The notes below the pieces were generated by a model that saw nothing but the letters and a program-made list of their open reading frames with translations, was not told where the DNA came from and made no database searches. Below are positions 26,669 through 36,179 of a stretch of DNA of 47,911 nt, in pieces. Origin of the DNA: Prolixibacteraceae bacterium (lineage in GTDB: Bacteria; Bacteroidota; Bacteroidia; Bacteroidales; Prolixibacteraceae); contig DPRM01000068.1 in the NCBI GenBank assembly GCA_003537645.1, positions 66,378 through 114,288 on the forward strand, read 5' to 3'. Position 1 is the first letter of the stretch. Each line of letters starts with the position of its first letter. The position numbers and the translations under genes are program-made.

Positions 26669-26871
26669 TTTGCCGAGATGATTTTTAAAAAGTTGATTTT
26701 GAATACAAAATTAAGCAATTCTGAAATTGTTTCTGAAAAATTCATTACAAGTAGTTTTTCAGGCAATTTATCTAATGTTTGTTAACGGAATCACATTTAA
26801 GGGCAATCTGTTTTTCAGGAGGAACTATTTTTGGTTTATTTAAACTGAATTCCAAAATCGGCTTAATTCCT

Positions 26872-27654
26872 ATGAGTAAATCGTGTATTCTATTCTGTAA
26901 ATGTGGCGCCGGAGTTATCACTTCAGGCAAGTCGGAACAAATAAAATCGATGTTGGAAACACTCGATGCCGACCTTTTTCAATTAGACGATTTCTGCGGA
27001 ATTGTGCTGAACCGGAAGGATTTCATCCGGGCAATCGACCAGAAATACGACCGGAAAATAATGGTTGCCTGCTATCCGCGCGCAATCAAAAGCTTGCTGA
27101 CACAGAATGATTTGGAACTTTCGGGCTTGGAGGTTTTGAATTTCAGGGAACTTTCTGTTTCGGAAATTGAATCGAAACTGAAAAATGATTTTTCGTTTAC
27201 TGAAGGGAAAGCTACCGAAACCTCTGTTGAGAGCGGCTTGGATGTTCCGGCCTGGTATCCGGTAATCGATCAGCCACTGTGCATCGACTGCGGGAAATGC
27301 TTTAAATTTTGCTTGTTCGGTGTTTACACGTTTGGCAACAAACAACTAAAAGTAGTGAATCCACTGGCCTGCAAGAACAACTGTCCGGCCTGCGGGCGAA
27401 ACTGCCCGACTTCAGCAATTATTTTTCCACGATTAAAAGAAACCGGTGTTCTGGCTGGCGCCGAGCCGGATAAAACTCCAAAGTCAAACGAATTTGCGAT
27501 GGATAGCAGCATCATCTCAACCTTGAACAAACGCTCTGCATTGCGACGGAATATTTTCAGAACTGGTTTGCTGGAGCAGGCCGAGGCTGAACGACAGAAA
27601 GCAATTGATGAGATGAAAGCAACTTCAGGAATGGATAAAAACAATTCGAAATAG
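26872..27654 (+). CDS. Ferredoxin-like protein with two 4Fe-4S motifs
   Basis: 260 residues from the ATG at 26872; the upstream in-frame extension looks non-coding. The N-terminal domain starts ILFCKCGAGVITSGKSEQI and contains DDFCGIVLNR, with several Cys residues. The C-terminal half has CIDCGKCFKFC starting at C137, then CKNNCPACGRNCP. The spacing of the second is atypical for a plain bacterial ferredoxin. A basic helical tail follows. It probably transfers electrons in the cytoplasm. The partner is unknown, since no oxidoreductase gene is adjacent. The N-terminal domain recalls heterodisulfide-reductase-related proteins, but this is weak. Confidence 0.7.
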   Translation: MSKSCILFCKCGAGVITSGKSEQIKSMLETLDADLFQLDDFCGIVLNRKDFIRAIDQKYDRKIMVACYPRAIKSLLTQNDLELSGLEVLNFRELSVSEIESKLKNDFSFTEGKATETSVESGLDVPAWYPVIDQPLCIDCGKCFKFCLFGVYTFGNKQLKVVNPLACKNNCPACGRNCPTSAIIFPRLKETGVLAGAEPDKTPKSNEFAMDSSIISTLNKRSALRRNIFRTGLLEQAEAERQKAIDEMKATSGMDKNNSK

Positions 27655-27735
27655 AAATGTTAATCAGGAATTAGTTTATTTTATCCAATCAAGCACTTAC
27701 CTTTGGATTTTAAATTAAAATTTATCCTGAATAGT

Positions 27736-28527
27736 ATGAATCTCGAAATACTTTGCACTCAAGTTCAGTTGGTGGCCCGCGAAGTTGGCCGGTTTATTTT
27801 TGATGAACGACTGAAATTTACCTCCGACGATATCATTCACAAAGGAAAAGCCGACATGGTGACTTATGTCGATAAAACTGCGGAGTCGAGAATTGTTACG
27901 GCTTTGCGCGAACTTCTGCCCGGTTCAGGTTTTATTGCCGAAGAAGGAACAGCGGTGGACAATGGCGAAAAGTTCCGCTGGGTAATCGATCCGCTTGATG
28001 GCACCACCAATTATATTCACGGCATTTCGCCTTTCGCTGTTAGTATTGCACTAATGGAAGACCAGGAAATTGTGATGGGCGTGATTTACGAAATCAGTCT
28101 CGACGAGATGTTTTACGCATGGCGTGGCAGCAAAGCATTTTTAAATGGCAAGGAAATCCACGTTTCAACTGCCTCAAAAACTGCGGATGCACTGATTGCC
28201 ACCGGATTTCCGTACTACGATTTTTCGAAGCTTGACAATTACATGGAAGCCATGAATTTTTTCATGCGCAATTCGCACGGAATGCGCCGTTTAGGTTCAG
28301 CCGCAGCCGATATGGCTTATGTTGCGGCAGGAAGGTTCGAAGGTTTTTACGAACATGCTTTGCATTCGTGGGATGTGGCAGCCGGAATCATCATCGTAAA
28401 ACAAGCAGGTGGCAGAGTGTGTGATTTCAGCGGTGGCGAAAACTATCTTTTCGGTGGCGAAATGATCGCCTGCAATGCCAATTATTTCGATGAATTTTAT
28501 GAGATTGTGAATAAACATCTGGGGTAA
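27736..28527 (+). CDS. Inositol monophosphatase-family phosphatase
   Basis: 263 residues from the ATG at 27736. Metal-binding motifs of the family are complete: FIAEEGT, WVIDPLDGTTNYIHG and HSWDVAAGIIIV. The family hydrolyses inositol monophosphate, 3'-phosphoadenosine 5'-phosphate (CysQ type) or fructose 1,6-bisphosphate, with Mg2+. Motifs alone do not separate these, although the SWDVAAG pattern is closest to the SuhB-like branch. The gene follows the ferredoxin-like gene by about 80 bases and precedes a small unknown gene by 39. Confidence 0.87.
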   Translation: MNLEILCTQVQLVAREVGRFIFDERLKFTSDDIIHKGKADMVTYVDKTAESRIVTALRELLPGSGFIAEEGTAVDNGEKFRWVIDPLDGTTNYIHGISPFAVSIALMEDQEIVMGVIYEISLDEMFYAWRGSKAFLNGKEIHVSTASKTADALIATGFPYYDFSKLDNYMEAMNFFMRNSHGMRRLGSAAADMAYVAAGRFEGFYEHALHSWDVAAGIIIVKQAGGRVCDFSGGENYLFGGEMIACNANYFDEFYEIVNKHLG

Positions 28528-28566
28528 ACTTTTACTAAATTGCAAGCAACTAACAATCAAAATAAA

Positions 28567-29037
28567 ATGGTCGAAAAAGAAATTGCCCTCATCAATAAAC
28601 AGCTCGAAAGCCTGACTGCCAAAAACTTCGATCTGGAAGCATGGAAAAGCCATACCGTTATTTTTCTTGAACGTATTTTCGGAAAGGAAAGCAGTAAAGT
28701 TCGGATGATCAAAGAGTTGAATTATAATTATTCGAGCTGGAGCTTGCGCGATGCTGCCGGTACTGGTAAAGATGCCGATCCTGTAATTCTGAAAGCGCAC
28801 GAGATACTGGAAGCTACCAAATTGGAGCTCGAACATTTGGGTGTACCCAAACAGGAAGAGGAAAACTCGAAAATATGGTCGTTGCTCGAAGAGGAAATGA
28901 CAGGCAAACAAATCAAGGAAATCAAGCTGGTTTTGCAATCGGACGAACCGGAAAAGATGGAGAAAATTGCCAACATGATTTACAACCTCGAAAAGGAAAA
29001 TATGGCGGTTGTGCTGGCCAAGCTGCTCATTCCTTAG
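28567..29037 (+). CDS. Small helical protein of unknown function
   Basis: 156 residues from the ATG at 28567. It is predicted to be helical and soluble: an N-terminal coiled-coil-like helix (VEKEIALINKQLESL), a middle segment with HTVIFLERIFGKESSKVRMI and YNYSSWSLRDAAGTGKD, and a charged C-terminus. I do not recognise a family. The small gap to the phosphatase gene suggests a shared transcript. Confidence 0.65.
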   Translation: MVEKEIALINKQLESLTAKNFDLEAWKSHTVIFLERIFGKESSKVRMIKELNYNYSSWSLRDAAGTGKDADPVILKAHEILEATKLELEHLGVPKQEEENSKIWSLLEEEMTGKQIKEIKLVLQSDEPEKMEKIANMIYNLEKENMAVVLAKLLIP

Positions 29038-29141
29038 CTAAACAAGTGTTCAGTAATCAGTCGTAGTAACCGACTATTGTTGCGAGTTTCGGGATACGGG
29101 TTCTGTAATCCGCAACAATAAAATCAATCCTTCATTTTTTT

Positions 29142-30170
29142 ATGATTCCCAAAATAGCCATTGTCATCCTCAACTGGAACGGAGCAAAGCTGTTAAACCA
29201 GTTTTTGCCTTCTGTAATTGAATTCAGTAAAGGGAATGATACTGAAATTATTGTGGCCGACAATGGATCAGCCGACGAATCGCTGTCACTTATCAGAACC
29301 AATTTTCAGGAAGTAAAAATTCTTGACCTGAAGCAGAATTATGGCTTTGCACGTGGTTACAACGAAGCCTTGAAGCAAATTGAAGCCGATTATTTTGTGA
29401 TCCTTAATTCGGATGTGGAAGTGACTGCCGGATGGCTGGAGTCTCCAATCAGCCTAATGGAAACGGATAAAAGTATTGCAGCGGTTCAGCCCAAAATACT
29501 AAGTTATCAGCAAAAAACTCATTTCGAATATGCCGGTGCTGCCGGTGGATTTATAGACGAGTTTGGCTACCCGTTTTGTCGTGGACGGTTGTTTAACGAA
29601 TTAGAAGCTGATCACGGCCAATACAACGACACCATCGATATTTTCTGGGCAACCGGCGCATGCATGTTTGTCCGTGCGAAAAGCTTCCGCGATGCTGGTG
29701 GTTTCGACGCCGATTTCTGGGCACATCAGGAAGAAATCGACCTTTGCTGGCGATTAAAAAACATGGGATACAGAATCGTTTATTCTCCGGAAAGTGTTGT
29801 ATATCATTTGGGTGGCGGTACTCTTTCGTACGATAATCCCCATAAATTATTTCTGAATTTCAGAAACAACTTATGGCTTTTATATAAAAACCTGCCGGGA
29901 AACCTACTTTTTTATACGCTGCTAGTCAGGATGATTTTGGATGCGATGGCCGCCTTTAAGCTACTTGCCGAATTCAACCTGAATGGAATACGAAGTGTTC
30001 TGAAAGCCCATTTTCACTTTTACATTTCCCTCCCGTTGCTGAACCGAAAGAGGAAATTAACCCGACCGCCCAAACACTCAAAACTCCCCAAAGAGATGAT
30101 CCGCATCAGCATAGTTTATCAATTCTATTTAAGGAAACGGAAGCTATTTAGTCAAATTCGGGTCGGGTAA
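29142..30170 (+). CDS. Family 2 glycosyltransferase, rhamnosyltransferase-like
   Basis: 342 residues with a GT-A fold. Signatures are IVILNWNGAKLL, IIVADNGSADESL, NYGFARGYNEAL, FVILNSDVEVTAGWLE (the Asp of NSD binds metal), WATGACMFVR and AHQEEIDLCWRLKNMGYRI. These match the WcaE/rhamnosyltransferase-like branch of GT2. The C-terminal 100 residues are hydrophobic and basic and probably sit on the inner membrane. It would add a sugar to a lipid-linked glycan, lipopolysaccharide or exopolysaccharide. The DUF2723 gene follows after 61 bases. Confidence 0.88.
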   Translation: MIPKIAIVILNWNGAKLLNQFLPSVIEFSKGNDTEIIVADNGSADESLSLIRTNFQEVKILDLKQNYGFARGYNEALKQIEADYFVILNSDVEVTAGWLESPISLMETDKSIAAVQPKILSYQQKTHFEYAGAAGGFIDEFGYPFCRGRLFNELEADHGQYNDTIDIFWATGACMFVRAKSFRDAGGFDADFWAHQEEIDLCWRLKNMGYRIVYSPESVVYHLGGGTLSYDNPHKLFLNFRNNLWLLYKNLPGNLLFYTLLVRMILDAMAAFKLLAEFNLNGIRSVLKAHFHFYISLPLLNRKRKLTRPPKHSKLPKEMIRISIVYQFYLRKRKLFSQIRVG

Positions 30171-30231
30171 TTTTTATAGGCGTCTTCTGAACTTTTTCAT
30201 TTTTAGTTGTACTGAAAGGAAAAACTTCAGC

Positions 30232-33216
30232 ATGGATCAGCAACGGATAAATAATTGGGCCGGATGGGCCGTTTTCTGCCTTTCACTATTCATTTACATT
30301 CTTACCCTCGAACCAACACTTAGTCTCTGGGACTGCGGCGAATTCCTGATTTCAGCTTACAAACTCGAAATCAACCATTCGCCGGGTGCGCCACTTTTCA
30401 TGTTGCTTGGTCGCGTTTTTTCGCTTTTCAGTTTTGGTAGTCCTGAAAAAGCTGCGTACTCAATTAATTTGTTGTCAGCAGTTTCGAGCGCCGCAACGAT
30501 CCTGTTCCTGTTCTGGACGATTGTTTGGCTGATTTCGAAAGTCGAGCAAAATCAGAATAAATTATTTCCTCTGTTCCTGAAATTTGGAGCCGCAGCCATC
30601 GGTTCTTTGTCGTTCGCTTTTACCGATTCGTTCTGGTTTTCGGCAGTCGAAGCCGAAGTTTACGCGCTTTCGTCGTTGTTCAGCGCCGCTATATTGTGGG
30701 CCGCCACCCGCTGGGAACGCGAAGCCGACAAACCTGATTCCTCGCGCTGGATCATTTTGATATTTTTCCTGATCGGCCTTTCCATCGGCGCACATTTGTT
30801 GAATTTGCTGGTGATTCCGTCGGTCGGCCTGATTATTTATTTCAGGAAATACAAATACTCCCTGAAGGGGCTATTAGCAGCCATCATTGGTAGCGGAATC
30901 GGGATCATCGCTTTGTTAAAAATCGTGATTCCCGGAATTCTCGATCTTTCCAAAAATCTGGAACTGTTTTTCGTCAACGAGCTTCAATTCCCCATTCATT
31001 CAGGATTGTTTACCTACCTGTTTTTGCTGATTGGTGCAATTGCCGGAGGTTTGTTTTACACACACCGCAAACAGTTGCCCCGGCTAAATCTGGCCGTTTT
31101 GTGCCTTACATTTTTGCTTATTGGCTATACTTCGTACGTGGCAACCATCGTTCGGGCATCGGCCGGAGTGCCTATCAACCAAGGTAATCCGGAGACGACC
31201 TTTAGTTTGCTGAATTACCTCAACCGCGAACAATACGGAACCCGCCCGATTTTGTACGGAGCAAATTTCGGATCGGTCGTTACTGGTTATCAGGAGCGCG
31301 AAACGTGGATTGCGCAAGGCAATAAATACATAAAAAGTCGCCTAAATCCCGAAATTGAGTACGATAAAAACACAATCGGATTCTTTCCGCGGATGCACAG
31401 CAACGAACCGGGGCATGTTGACGCGTATAAAAACCGGGTCAGATTGAAAGGCCAGAAAATACCTGTCCGCGACGAGGATGGCAAAATGACCAAAGCAATC
31501 GTTCCAACTTTTCAGGAGAATGTTTCCTTCTTCCTGAAATACCAGCTTGGCTTTATGTACCTGCGCTATTTTATGTGGAATTTTGCCGGACGCCAAAACG
31601 ACATTCAGGGCAACGGCGACCTGCAAAACGGGAACTGGCAATCAGGAATTTCGTTTATCGATCGATATGTAGCCGGGCCACAAACACAACTTCCAACGGT
31701 GGCAAAAGAAAACAAAGGGCGTAACTCGTATTATTTCCTGCCGTTGCTGCTGGGTATTTTGGGTATTTGGTTTCAATACAAAAACGACCGGCATAACTTT
31801 TTAAGCACCGGGCTGCTCTTTTTTCTGATGGGTTTTGCGCTGGTTGTTTACCTCAACGAAGTGCCTAATACCCCGCGCGAACGCGATTATGTGTATGTTG
31901 GCTCTTTCTATGCTTTCTGCATCTGGATTGGCCTGGGTGTTTTGTTCATTTTCAGCCAGCTCCAAAATTTCCTGAAAGACAGAACTGCTGTGATTTCGGC
32001 ACTAGCAATTGGCATGATTGCATCTCCACTTTTGCTGTTGGCACAAAATTACGATGACCACGACCGCTCGGGCAGGTATTCGGCACGCGATTTGGCCCGA
32101 AATTATCTTGAATCGTGCGAACCAAATGCAATCCTTTTTACCCATGCCGACAATGATACCTATCCCCTGTGGTATTGCCAGGAAGTGGAAGGAATCCGAA
32201 AAGATGTTCGCGTGGTGGTAATGCCCTATTTGCAGGCAGAATGGTACATTCAGCAATTGCAGCGGAAAATGTATCAGAATGAGGCATTGGAAATGACTAT
32301 TCCGCTGGAGAAATACCAGTCGGGGCAACTCGATTACGTGTATGTTGTTCCGAAAATTGATACCGAACAACCGCTGACCGACATTTTGAATTTCGTGGCC
32401 AGCGACTCATCGAAAACCAAGCTGATTCTTGAAAACAACGAGCAAATCAGTTACATTCCTGTAGATAAAGTGCGGCTGGAAATGCCGGGGAAAGAAGCTA
32501 TTCGACTGGAATTGAAACAGCGAGCCATCAACAAAGGTGATCTGGCTTTTTTGGATATTATTGCCACAAACAAAGGGAAACGCCCAGTTTGTTTTACAGC
32601 TTTTGTTGATGCGGAGGAACACGGGTTGAAAGACCACCTCATTTTCGACGGGCTGGTTTTTAGGCTGACCGATCAAAAAACCAACAGCGATTCGTTGCTC
32701 GAAATTGGCAAAGTTGAGACAGAAAACTTGTACACCAAATTGATGAAAAATTGCGAATGGGATAATCTGGCCGATCCCGGTGTTTATTTCGACTGGCACC
32801 ACCGCCGAATGCTGGCAAGTATGCAAATCCGCAACGCCTTTTACAGGCTGGCCAAAAGTCTGACAGAAGAAAAGCAAAGCGACAAAGCCATTGAAGTTTT
32901 GAAGAAAGCAGAGAAAACCGTCAGTTTAAAGCTTTGGACAGTTGATTATCAAAGTATTCTGATGGCGCCGCTTTATGCCCGAAACGGACAAAAACAAATG
33001 GGAGAAAACCGTTTTCGTGAATTGGCTGATTCGTTGGAAGAGCAACTAACCTATTTCACTTCGTTCCCTTCCAGCCAGAAAAAGACCATTGCAGACGAAG
33101 CTGCTTATCAACTTGCATTGTACAACGAATTGATTCAGCAAGCCACTGATACACTTCAGGAGACTGAATTGAAAATGATGAAAGAAAAGTTGGCGAAATT
33201 TGCAGGGGAATTGTGA
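30232..33216 (+). CDS. DUF2723 multi-pass membrane protein (GT-C-like)
   Basis: 994 residues, the normal length for this Bacteroidota family. The N-terminal ~250 residues hold about seven membrane helices. The conserved LSLWDCGEFLISAYKLEI then NHSPGAPLFMLLGR lies at ~28-64; an acidic residue here is typical of the catalytic loop of GT-C glycosyltransferases. More helices follow near 500-610. The C-terminal ~380 residues are soluble, with TPR-like helices near the end (KAIEVLKKAEKT). Weak relatedness to protein O-mannosyltransferases suggests transfer of a sugar from a lipid donor at the periplasmic face. Substrates are unknown. Confidence 0.85.
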   Translation: MDQQRINNWAGWAVFCLSLFIYILTLEPTLSLWDCGEFLISAYKLEINHSPGAPLFMLLGRVFSLFSFGSPEKAAYSINLLSAVSSAATILFLFWTIVWLISKVEQNQNKLFPLFLKFGAAAIGSLSFAFTDSFWFSAVEAEVYALSSLFSAAILWAATRWEREADKPDSSRWIILIFFLIGLSIGAHLLNLLVIPSVGLIIYFRKYKYSLKGLLAAIIGSGIGIIALLKIVIPGILDLSKNLELFFVNELQFPIHSGLFTYLFLLIGAIAGGLFYTHRKQLPRLNLAVLCLTFLLIGYTSYVATIVRASAGVPINQGNPETTFSLLNYLNREQYGTRPILYGANFGSVVTGYQERETWIAQGNKYIKSRLNPEIEYDKNTIGFFPRMHSNEPGHVDAYKNRVRLKGQKIPVRDEDGKMTKAIVPTFQENVSFFLKYQLGFMYLRYFMWNFAGRQNDIQGNGDLQNGNWQSGISFIDRYVAGPQTQLPTVAKENKGRNSYYFLPLLLGILGIWFQYKNDRHNFLSTGLLFFLMGFALVVYLNEVPNTPRERDYVYVGSFYAFCIWIGLGVLFIFSQLQNFLKDRTAVISALAIGMIASPLLLLAQNYDDHDRSGRYSARDLARNYLESCEPNAILFTHADNDTYPLWYCQEVEGIRKDVRVVVMPYLQAEWYIQQLQRKMYQNEALEMTIPLEKYQSGQLDYVYVVPKIDTEQPLTDILNFVASDSSKTKLILENNEQISYIPVDKVRLEMPGKEAIRLELKQRAINKGDLAFLDIIATNKGKRPVCFTAFVDAEEHGLKDHLIFDGLVFRLTDQKTNSDSLLEIGKVETENLYTKLMKNCEWDNLADPGVYFDWHHRRMLASMQIRNAFYRLAKSLTEEKQSDKAIEVLKKAEKTVSLKLWTVDYQSILMAPLYARNGQKQMGENRFRELADSLEEQLTYFTSFPSSQKKTIADEAAYQLALYNELIQQATDTLQETELKMMKEKLAKFAGEL

Positions 33217-33287
33217 TAAATACGAACTTCTCATTTGCAGATTCTGTCACCCTTTCAGGGTTTGTTAGTGATTGTTGCAATGTTGTG

Positions 33288-33372
33288 CTATAATCTTGCC
33301 ACGCCTTCGGCGTTTATGCTGCGCCAGACAAAAGGGCGAGTCCACAATCCCGAAGGGATGTCAAGATTATAG
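33288..33372 (-). repeat. Palindromic MITE/REP-like element, copy A
   Basis: An 85-bp copy of the element described for the cluster at 36676-37330. It has outer imperfect inverted ends CTATAATCTTG / CAAGATTATAG and two internal hairpins: ACGCC-TTC-GGCGT and ATCCC-GAA-GGGAT. It lies in the opposite orientation to the cluster copies. A CCCTTTCAGGG half-hairpin lies 36 bases to its left. Confidence 0.8.
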
Positions 33373-33454
33373 GATTGAAAGAAAGATGCGTGAGGGAATC
33401 CAAATGGGATGACATGATAGACCAAAAGTCTTTCAGCCAACAACAATGAAAAAC

Positions 33455-33497
33455 AATTTCCTGCTTAGGAAAATAAATTCTCTAAGCAGGAAATTTT
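33455..33497. terminator. Bidirectional terminator between DUF2723 and Mo-hydroxylase genes
   Basis: The 14-bp stem AATTTCCTGCTTAG / CTAAGCAGGAAATT with a 13-base loop has a T-rich tract on the right and A-rich bases on the left. It is 18 bases beyond the stop of the - strand gene and separates convergent genes. Confidence 0.82.
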
Positions 33498-33515
33498 GCT
33501 TTTATGCGCATCGAT

Positions 33516-35657
33516 TTATTTCACTTTTGCTAATGCTTCTAAAACACGTTCCGGTGTCATGGGCAATTGGTACAAACGTGCGCCGGTTGCATCGAAAACA
33601 GCATTTGCTAAAACGCCGCCCATGCAAATAATGGCAGGCTCGCCGCCACCTTGCGGAGGTTCGTTCTTGTGCAAAATTTTCGTTTCAATTTTGGGTAACC
33701 ACGAGAAGGTTGGAATCTGGTAATCGGCAAAATTTTCGGTATGAATTTTTCCTCCGGTGAATTTCACTTCTTCGGTAAGTGCATAGCCCATTCCCATCGT
33801 GATGCAGCCTTCCAACTGAATGGTTGCCCCTTCCGGATTAATACAAAAACCTATTTCCTCCGCGCAGGCCACCCGCACCACTTCTATTTTTCCGGTTGCT
33901 TTATCCACTTTCACTTCGGCGATGTGCGCAACATAACCTCCGGCATCAAATCCGCAGGCTATACCGTAACCTCGTCCGCTCGGTCCTTTGGCCGGAGTGT
34001 AGCCAAACAATTCGGCCACCGCTTTCAGCACGCCAATCATTCGTTCGTCTTTCAGGTTTTTCAGGCGGAATTCCAATGGATCAACGCCAAGTTTTGCGGC
34101 CATCATATCAATCTGCGATTCGCGCGCATACGTGTTGGTGTTGTTCGCAGGGGCACGCCAGGCTCCTGTTGCAAAAGGATGAACATCGCGGGCTGAAAAA
34201 CTGGTCGTTTTGGCATCGGGCACATCGTAAATGGTATCCGAACCGCGCGAACCGGCAAAATATTCGCTAAAATCCCAAGCCGTAATTTTTCCGGAGGCAT
34301 TGGCTCCTGAAGTTATTTTAACTACAGCAGCAGGCCTGAAAGCATCGTAGAAGAACTCTTCTTTCCGTGTCCACTGAACCATGATGGGTTTGCCGGTCAG
34401 TTTGGTCAGCCGGGCTGCTTCAATAGCCTGCCGGAATGCAGACTTTCCGCCAAAGCCTCCGCCCAGAAACGGTGGAATCACGCGCACTTTATCCAGTCCG
34501 AGACCCAACTCGCGGGCAATGCCATCTTGCGTACCAAACGGAGTTTGTGTCGATGCGCGAACCACTACTTTGTCGCCTTCCATAAAGCCGAGCGCCGTGT
34601 GCGGCTCCATTGGTGCGTGAGCCACATAGCTGTTGTAAAATTCGCTTTCGATGATGAAATCCGAGTTCTTTTTGCCGGTTTCAATATCGCCAACACTTTT
34701 TATCACGCGAGCTTCCGATTTAAATGCAAGCTGGTGCTTGAAAACGGTTTTGTCGTCCACATCCATTTCGTTGAACTTGTAGTCGGCTTTCACTTTCTCC
34801 AGCGCTTTTTCGGCTTTCTCCGGATCGGCATGTAAAATGGCGACCAATTCTTTGTCGCGCGCCACCGATACTCCAGCCATTTTTTCAGCTTCGGAAGTAT
34901 CTGCCGAAACCAAAGTTGCCCCGTGCGACGGCGGACGAAGAATTTTGGCATACAGCATCCCGGGCATCCTGAAATCGCCCGAATACATGGCCTGTCCGGT
35001 TACTTTGGCAACGCCGTCGGCATGATTGAACGATTTTCCACGGATTTTATATTCGCTGAAATCTTTGGCTTTTGGTTTTACTTCCAGATATTTTTCAATC
35101 TTTTTGTCTTTGGCCAATTCGCCATAGCTCACTTTTTTACTTTTTTTATTCCTGATGAAGATGACGCCATTTTCAACCGTCACTTCGTCTTTGGAAACGC
35201 CCAGCTGTTCAGCCCCCATTTCAAGCAAAACGGAACGTGCTTCGGCCAGTGCAGTCATCATCACCGGCCCCAAAGCGCGGGTTGACAACGATCCCCAGGT
35301 TCCGGCGTCGTACGGACATAATTCGGTGTCGCCCATCACCATTTTGATGCTTTCGAGTGGAGTGTCGAGTTCGTCGGCCACCATTTGCGGGAACGAAGTA
35401 ATGATACCCTGTCCCATCTCAATTTTACCGATCAGGCACGTCACTTTGCCATCTTCGGCAATGTGAATAAACGCATTGTAATCGTTTGGCACAGTTCGCC
35501 GCTGTTCAGCTTCTGCCGAAACGCCGGTTAAAAATTCACCCAGTTGGAAATAGATAAACAAGCCTCCGCCAAGCAGTTTCACAAAGTTGCGCCGATCAAC
35601 TTCAAAAGTTGGATTATTTTCTGGCACTTCGTCCCGATAATATTTTTCGTTTTTCAT
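33516..35657 (-). CDS. Molybdenum hydroxylase large subunit (IorB / xanthine dehydrogenase family)
   Basis: 713 residues. The N-terminus has a twin-arginine-like segment (DRRNFVKLLGGGLFIYF, Arg pair at 22-23), as in periplasmic IorB-type subunits. Molybdopterin-binding motifs follow: GKIEMGQGIITSFPQMVADEL, an aldehyde-oxidase a/b hammerhead near 205-290 (HADGVAKVTGQAMYSGD), THTPFGTQDG-like and FLGGGFGGKS, GAWRAPANNTNT, and VRVACAEEIGFCINPEGATIQLEG. It would hydroxylate an aldehyde or N-heterocycle and pass electrons to the 2Fe-2S subunit encoded 23 bases upstream. No FAD subunit is present, which is usual for the IorAB type. The substrate is unknown. Confidence 0.88.
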   Translation of the reverse strand: MKNEKYYRDEVPENNPTFEVDRRNFVKLLGGGLFIYFQLGEFLTGVSAEAEQRRTVPNDYNAFIHIAEDGKVTCLIGKIEMGQGIITSFPQMVADELDTPLESIKMVMGDTELCPYDAGTWGSLSTRALGPVMMTALAEARSVLLEMGAEQLGVSKDEVTVENGVIFIRNKKSKKVSYGELAKDKKIEKYLEVKPKAKDFSEYKIRGKSFNHADGVAKVTGQAMYSGDFRMPGMLYAKILRPPSHGATLVSADTSEAEKMAGVSVARDKELVAILHADPEKAEKALEKVKADYKFNEMDVDDKTVFKHQLAFKSEARVIKSVGDIETGKKNSDFIIESEFYNSYVAHAPMEPHTALGFMEGDKVVVRASTQTPFGTQDGIARELGLGLDKVRVIPPFLGGGFGGKSAFRQAIEAARLTKLTGKPIMVQWTRKEEFFYDAFRPAAVVKITSGANASGKITAWDFSEYFAGSRGSDTIYDVPDAKTTSFSARDVHPFATGAWRAPANNTNTYARESQIDMMAAKLGVDPLEFRLKNLKDERMIGVLKAVAELFGYTPAKGPSGRGYGIACGFDAGGYVAHIAEVKVDKATGKIEVVRVACAEEIGFCINPEGATIQLEGCITMGMGYALTEEVKFTGGKIHTENFADYQIPTFSWLPKIETKILHKNEPPQGGGEPAIICMGGVLANAVFDATGARLYQLPMTPERVLEALAKVK

Positions 35658-35680
35658 TTCTTCAGTTATATCAGGTTAAA

Positions 35681-36145
35681 CTATAGGGCTTTGGAAGCCG
35701 ATTCAATGGCGTCAATAATTCGCACGTGAGCGCCGCAGCGGCAAAGGTTGTCTTCCATGCCTTCAACAATTTGCTGGCGGGTGGGATGAGGTGTTTTTTC
35801 GAGCAAGCCCACGGCATTCATCACCATTCCGGGTGTACAAAAGCCACATTGCAGGGCATCGTTGTCAACAAAAGCCTGCTGAACCGGGTGAAGTTTTCCG
35901 TTTTTAGCCAGACCTTCGATGGTAGTAATTTTTTTACCGGCCACTTCTTCCATGCGTATAGTGCACGAACGAACAGCCTCATTGTTCATCAGCACGGTGC
36001 AGGCACCGCAGTAACCTTCGCCGCACCCATATTTGGTGCCGGTGAGGTTAAAATTTGTCCGGAGGGCCCAGAGCAGCGTCTGGTCTTTGTCAAGTGGCAT
36101 TTCCACTTTCTTTCCGTTCAGTTCAAATTGAATAGTTTCAGCCAT
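35681..36145 (-). CDS. Molybdenum hydroxylase 2Fe-2S subunit (IorA-like)
   Basis: 154 residues from the ATG at 36145; the open frame upstream is not needed for the fold. The plant-type ferredoxin motif YGCGEGYCGACTVL is followed by a fourth Cys (VRSCTIRM). The second cluster motif has QCGFCTPGMVM and LCRCGAH. The length matches single IorA/CoxS subunits. It carries electrons from the molybdenum site of the large subunit encoded immediately downstream. An IS200-like transposase gene begins 34 bases upstream of the start on the same strand. Confidence 0.92.
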   Translation of the reverse strand: MAETIQFELNGKKVEMPLDKDQTLLWALRTNFNLTGTKYGCGEGYCGACTVLMNNEAVRSCTIRMEEVAGKKITTIEGLAKNGKLHPVQQAFVDNDALQCGFCTPGMVMNAVGLLEKTPHPTRQQIVEGMEDNLCRCGAHVRIIDAIESASKAL

Positions 36146-36179
36146 TTTTGTTGATTTTATTTGGTTTGTCTTCAATGAT

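Noticed and set aside
29040..29141. Possible small RNA in the gap before the GT2 gene
   Set aside because: It holds a fragment of a gtgttcagt/cagtcg-type repeat seen also near 26366 and 44441 and a weak AGTCG/CGACT stem, with no promoter or terminator around it.
33446..33631. Short + strand frame at the end of the Mo-hydroxylase gene
   Set aside because: It spans the bidirectional terminator and antisense coding sequence.
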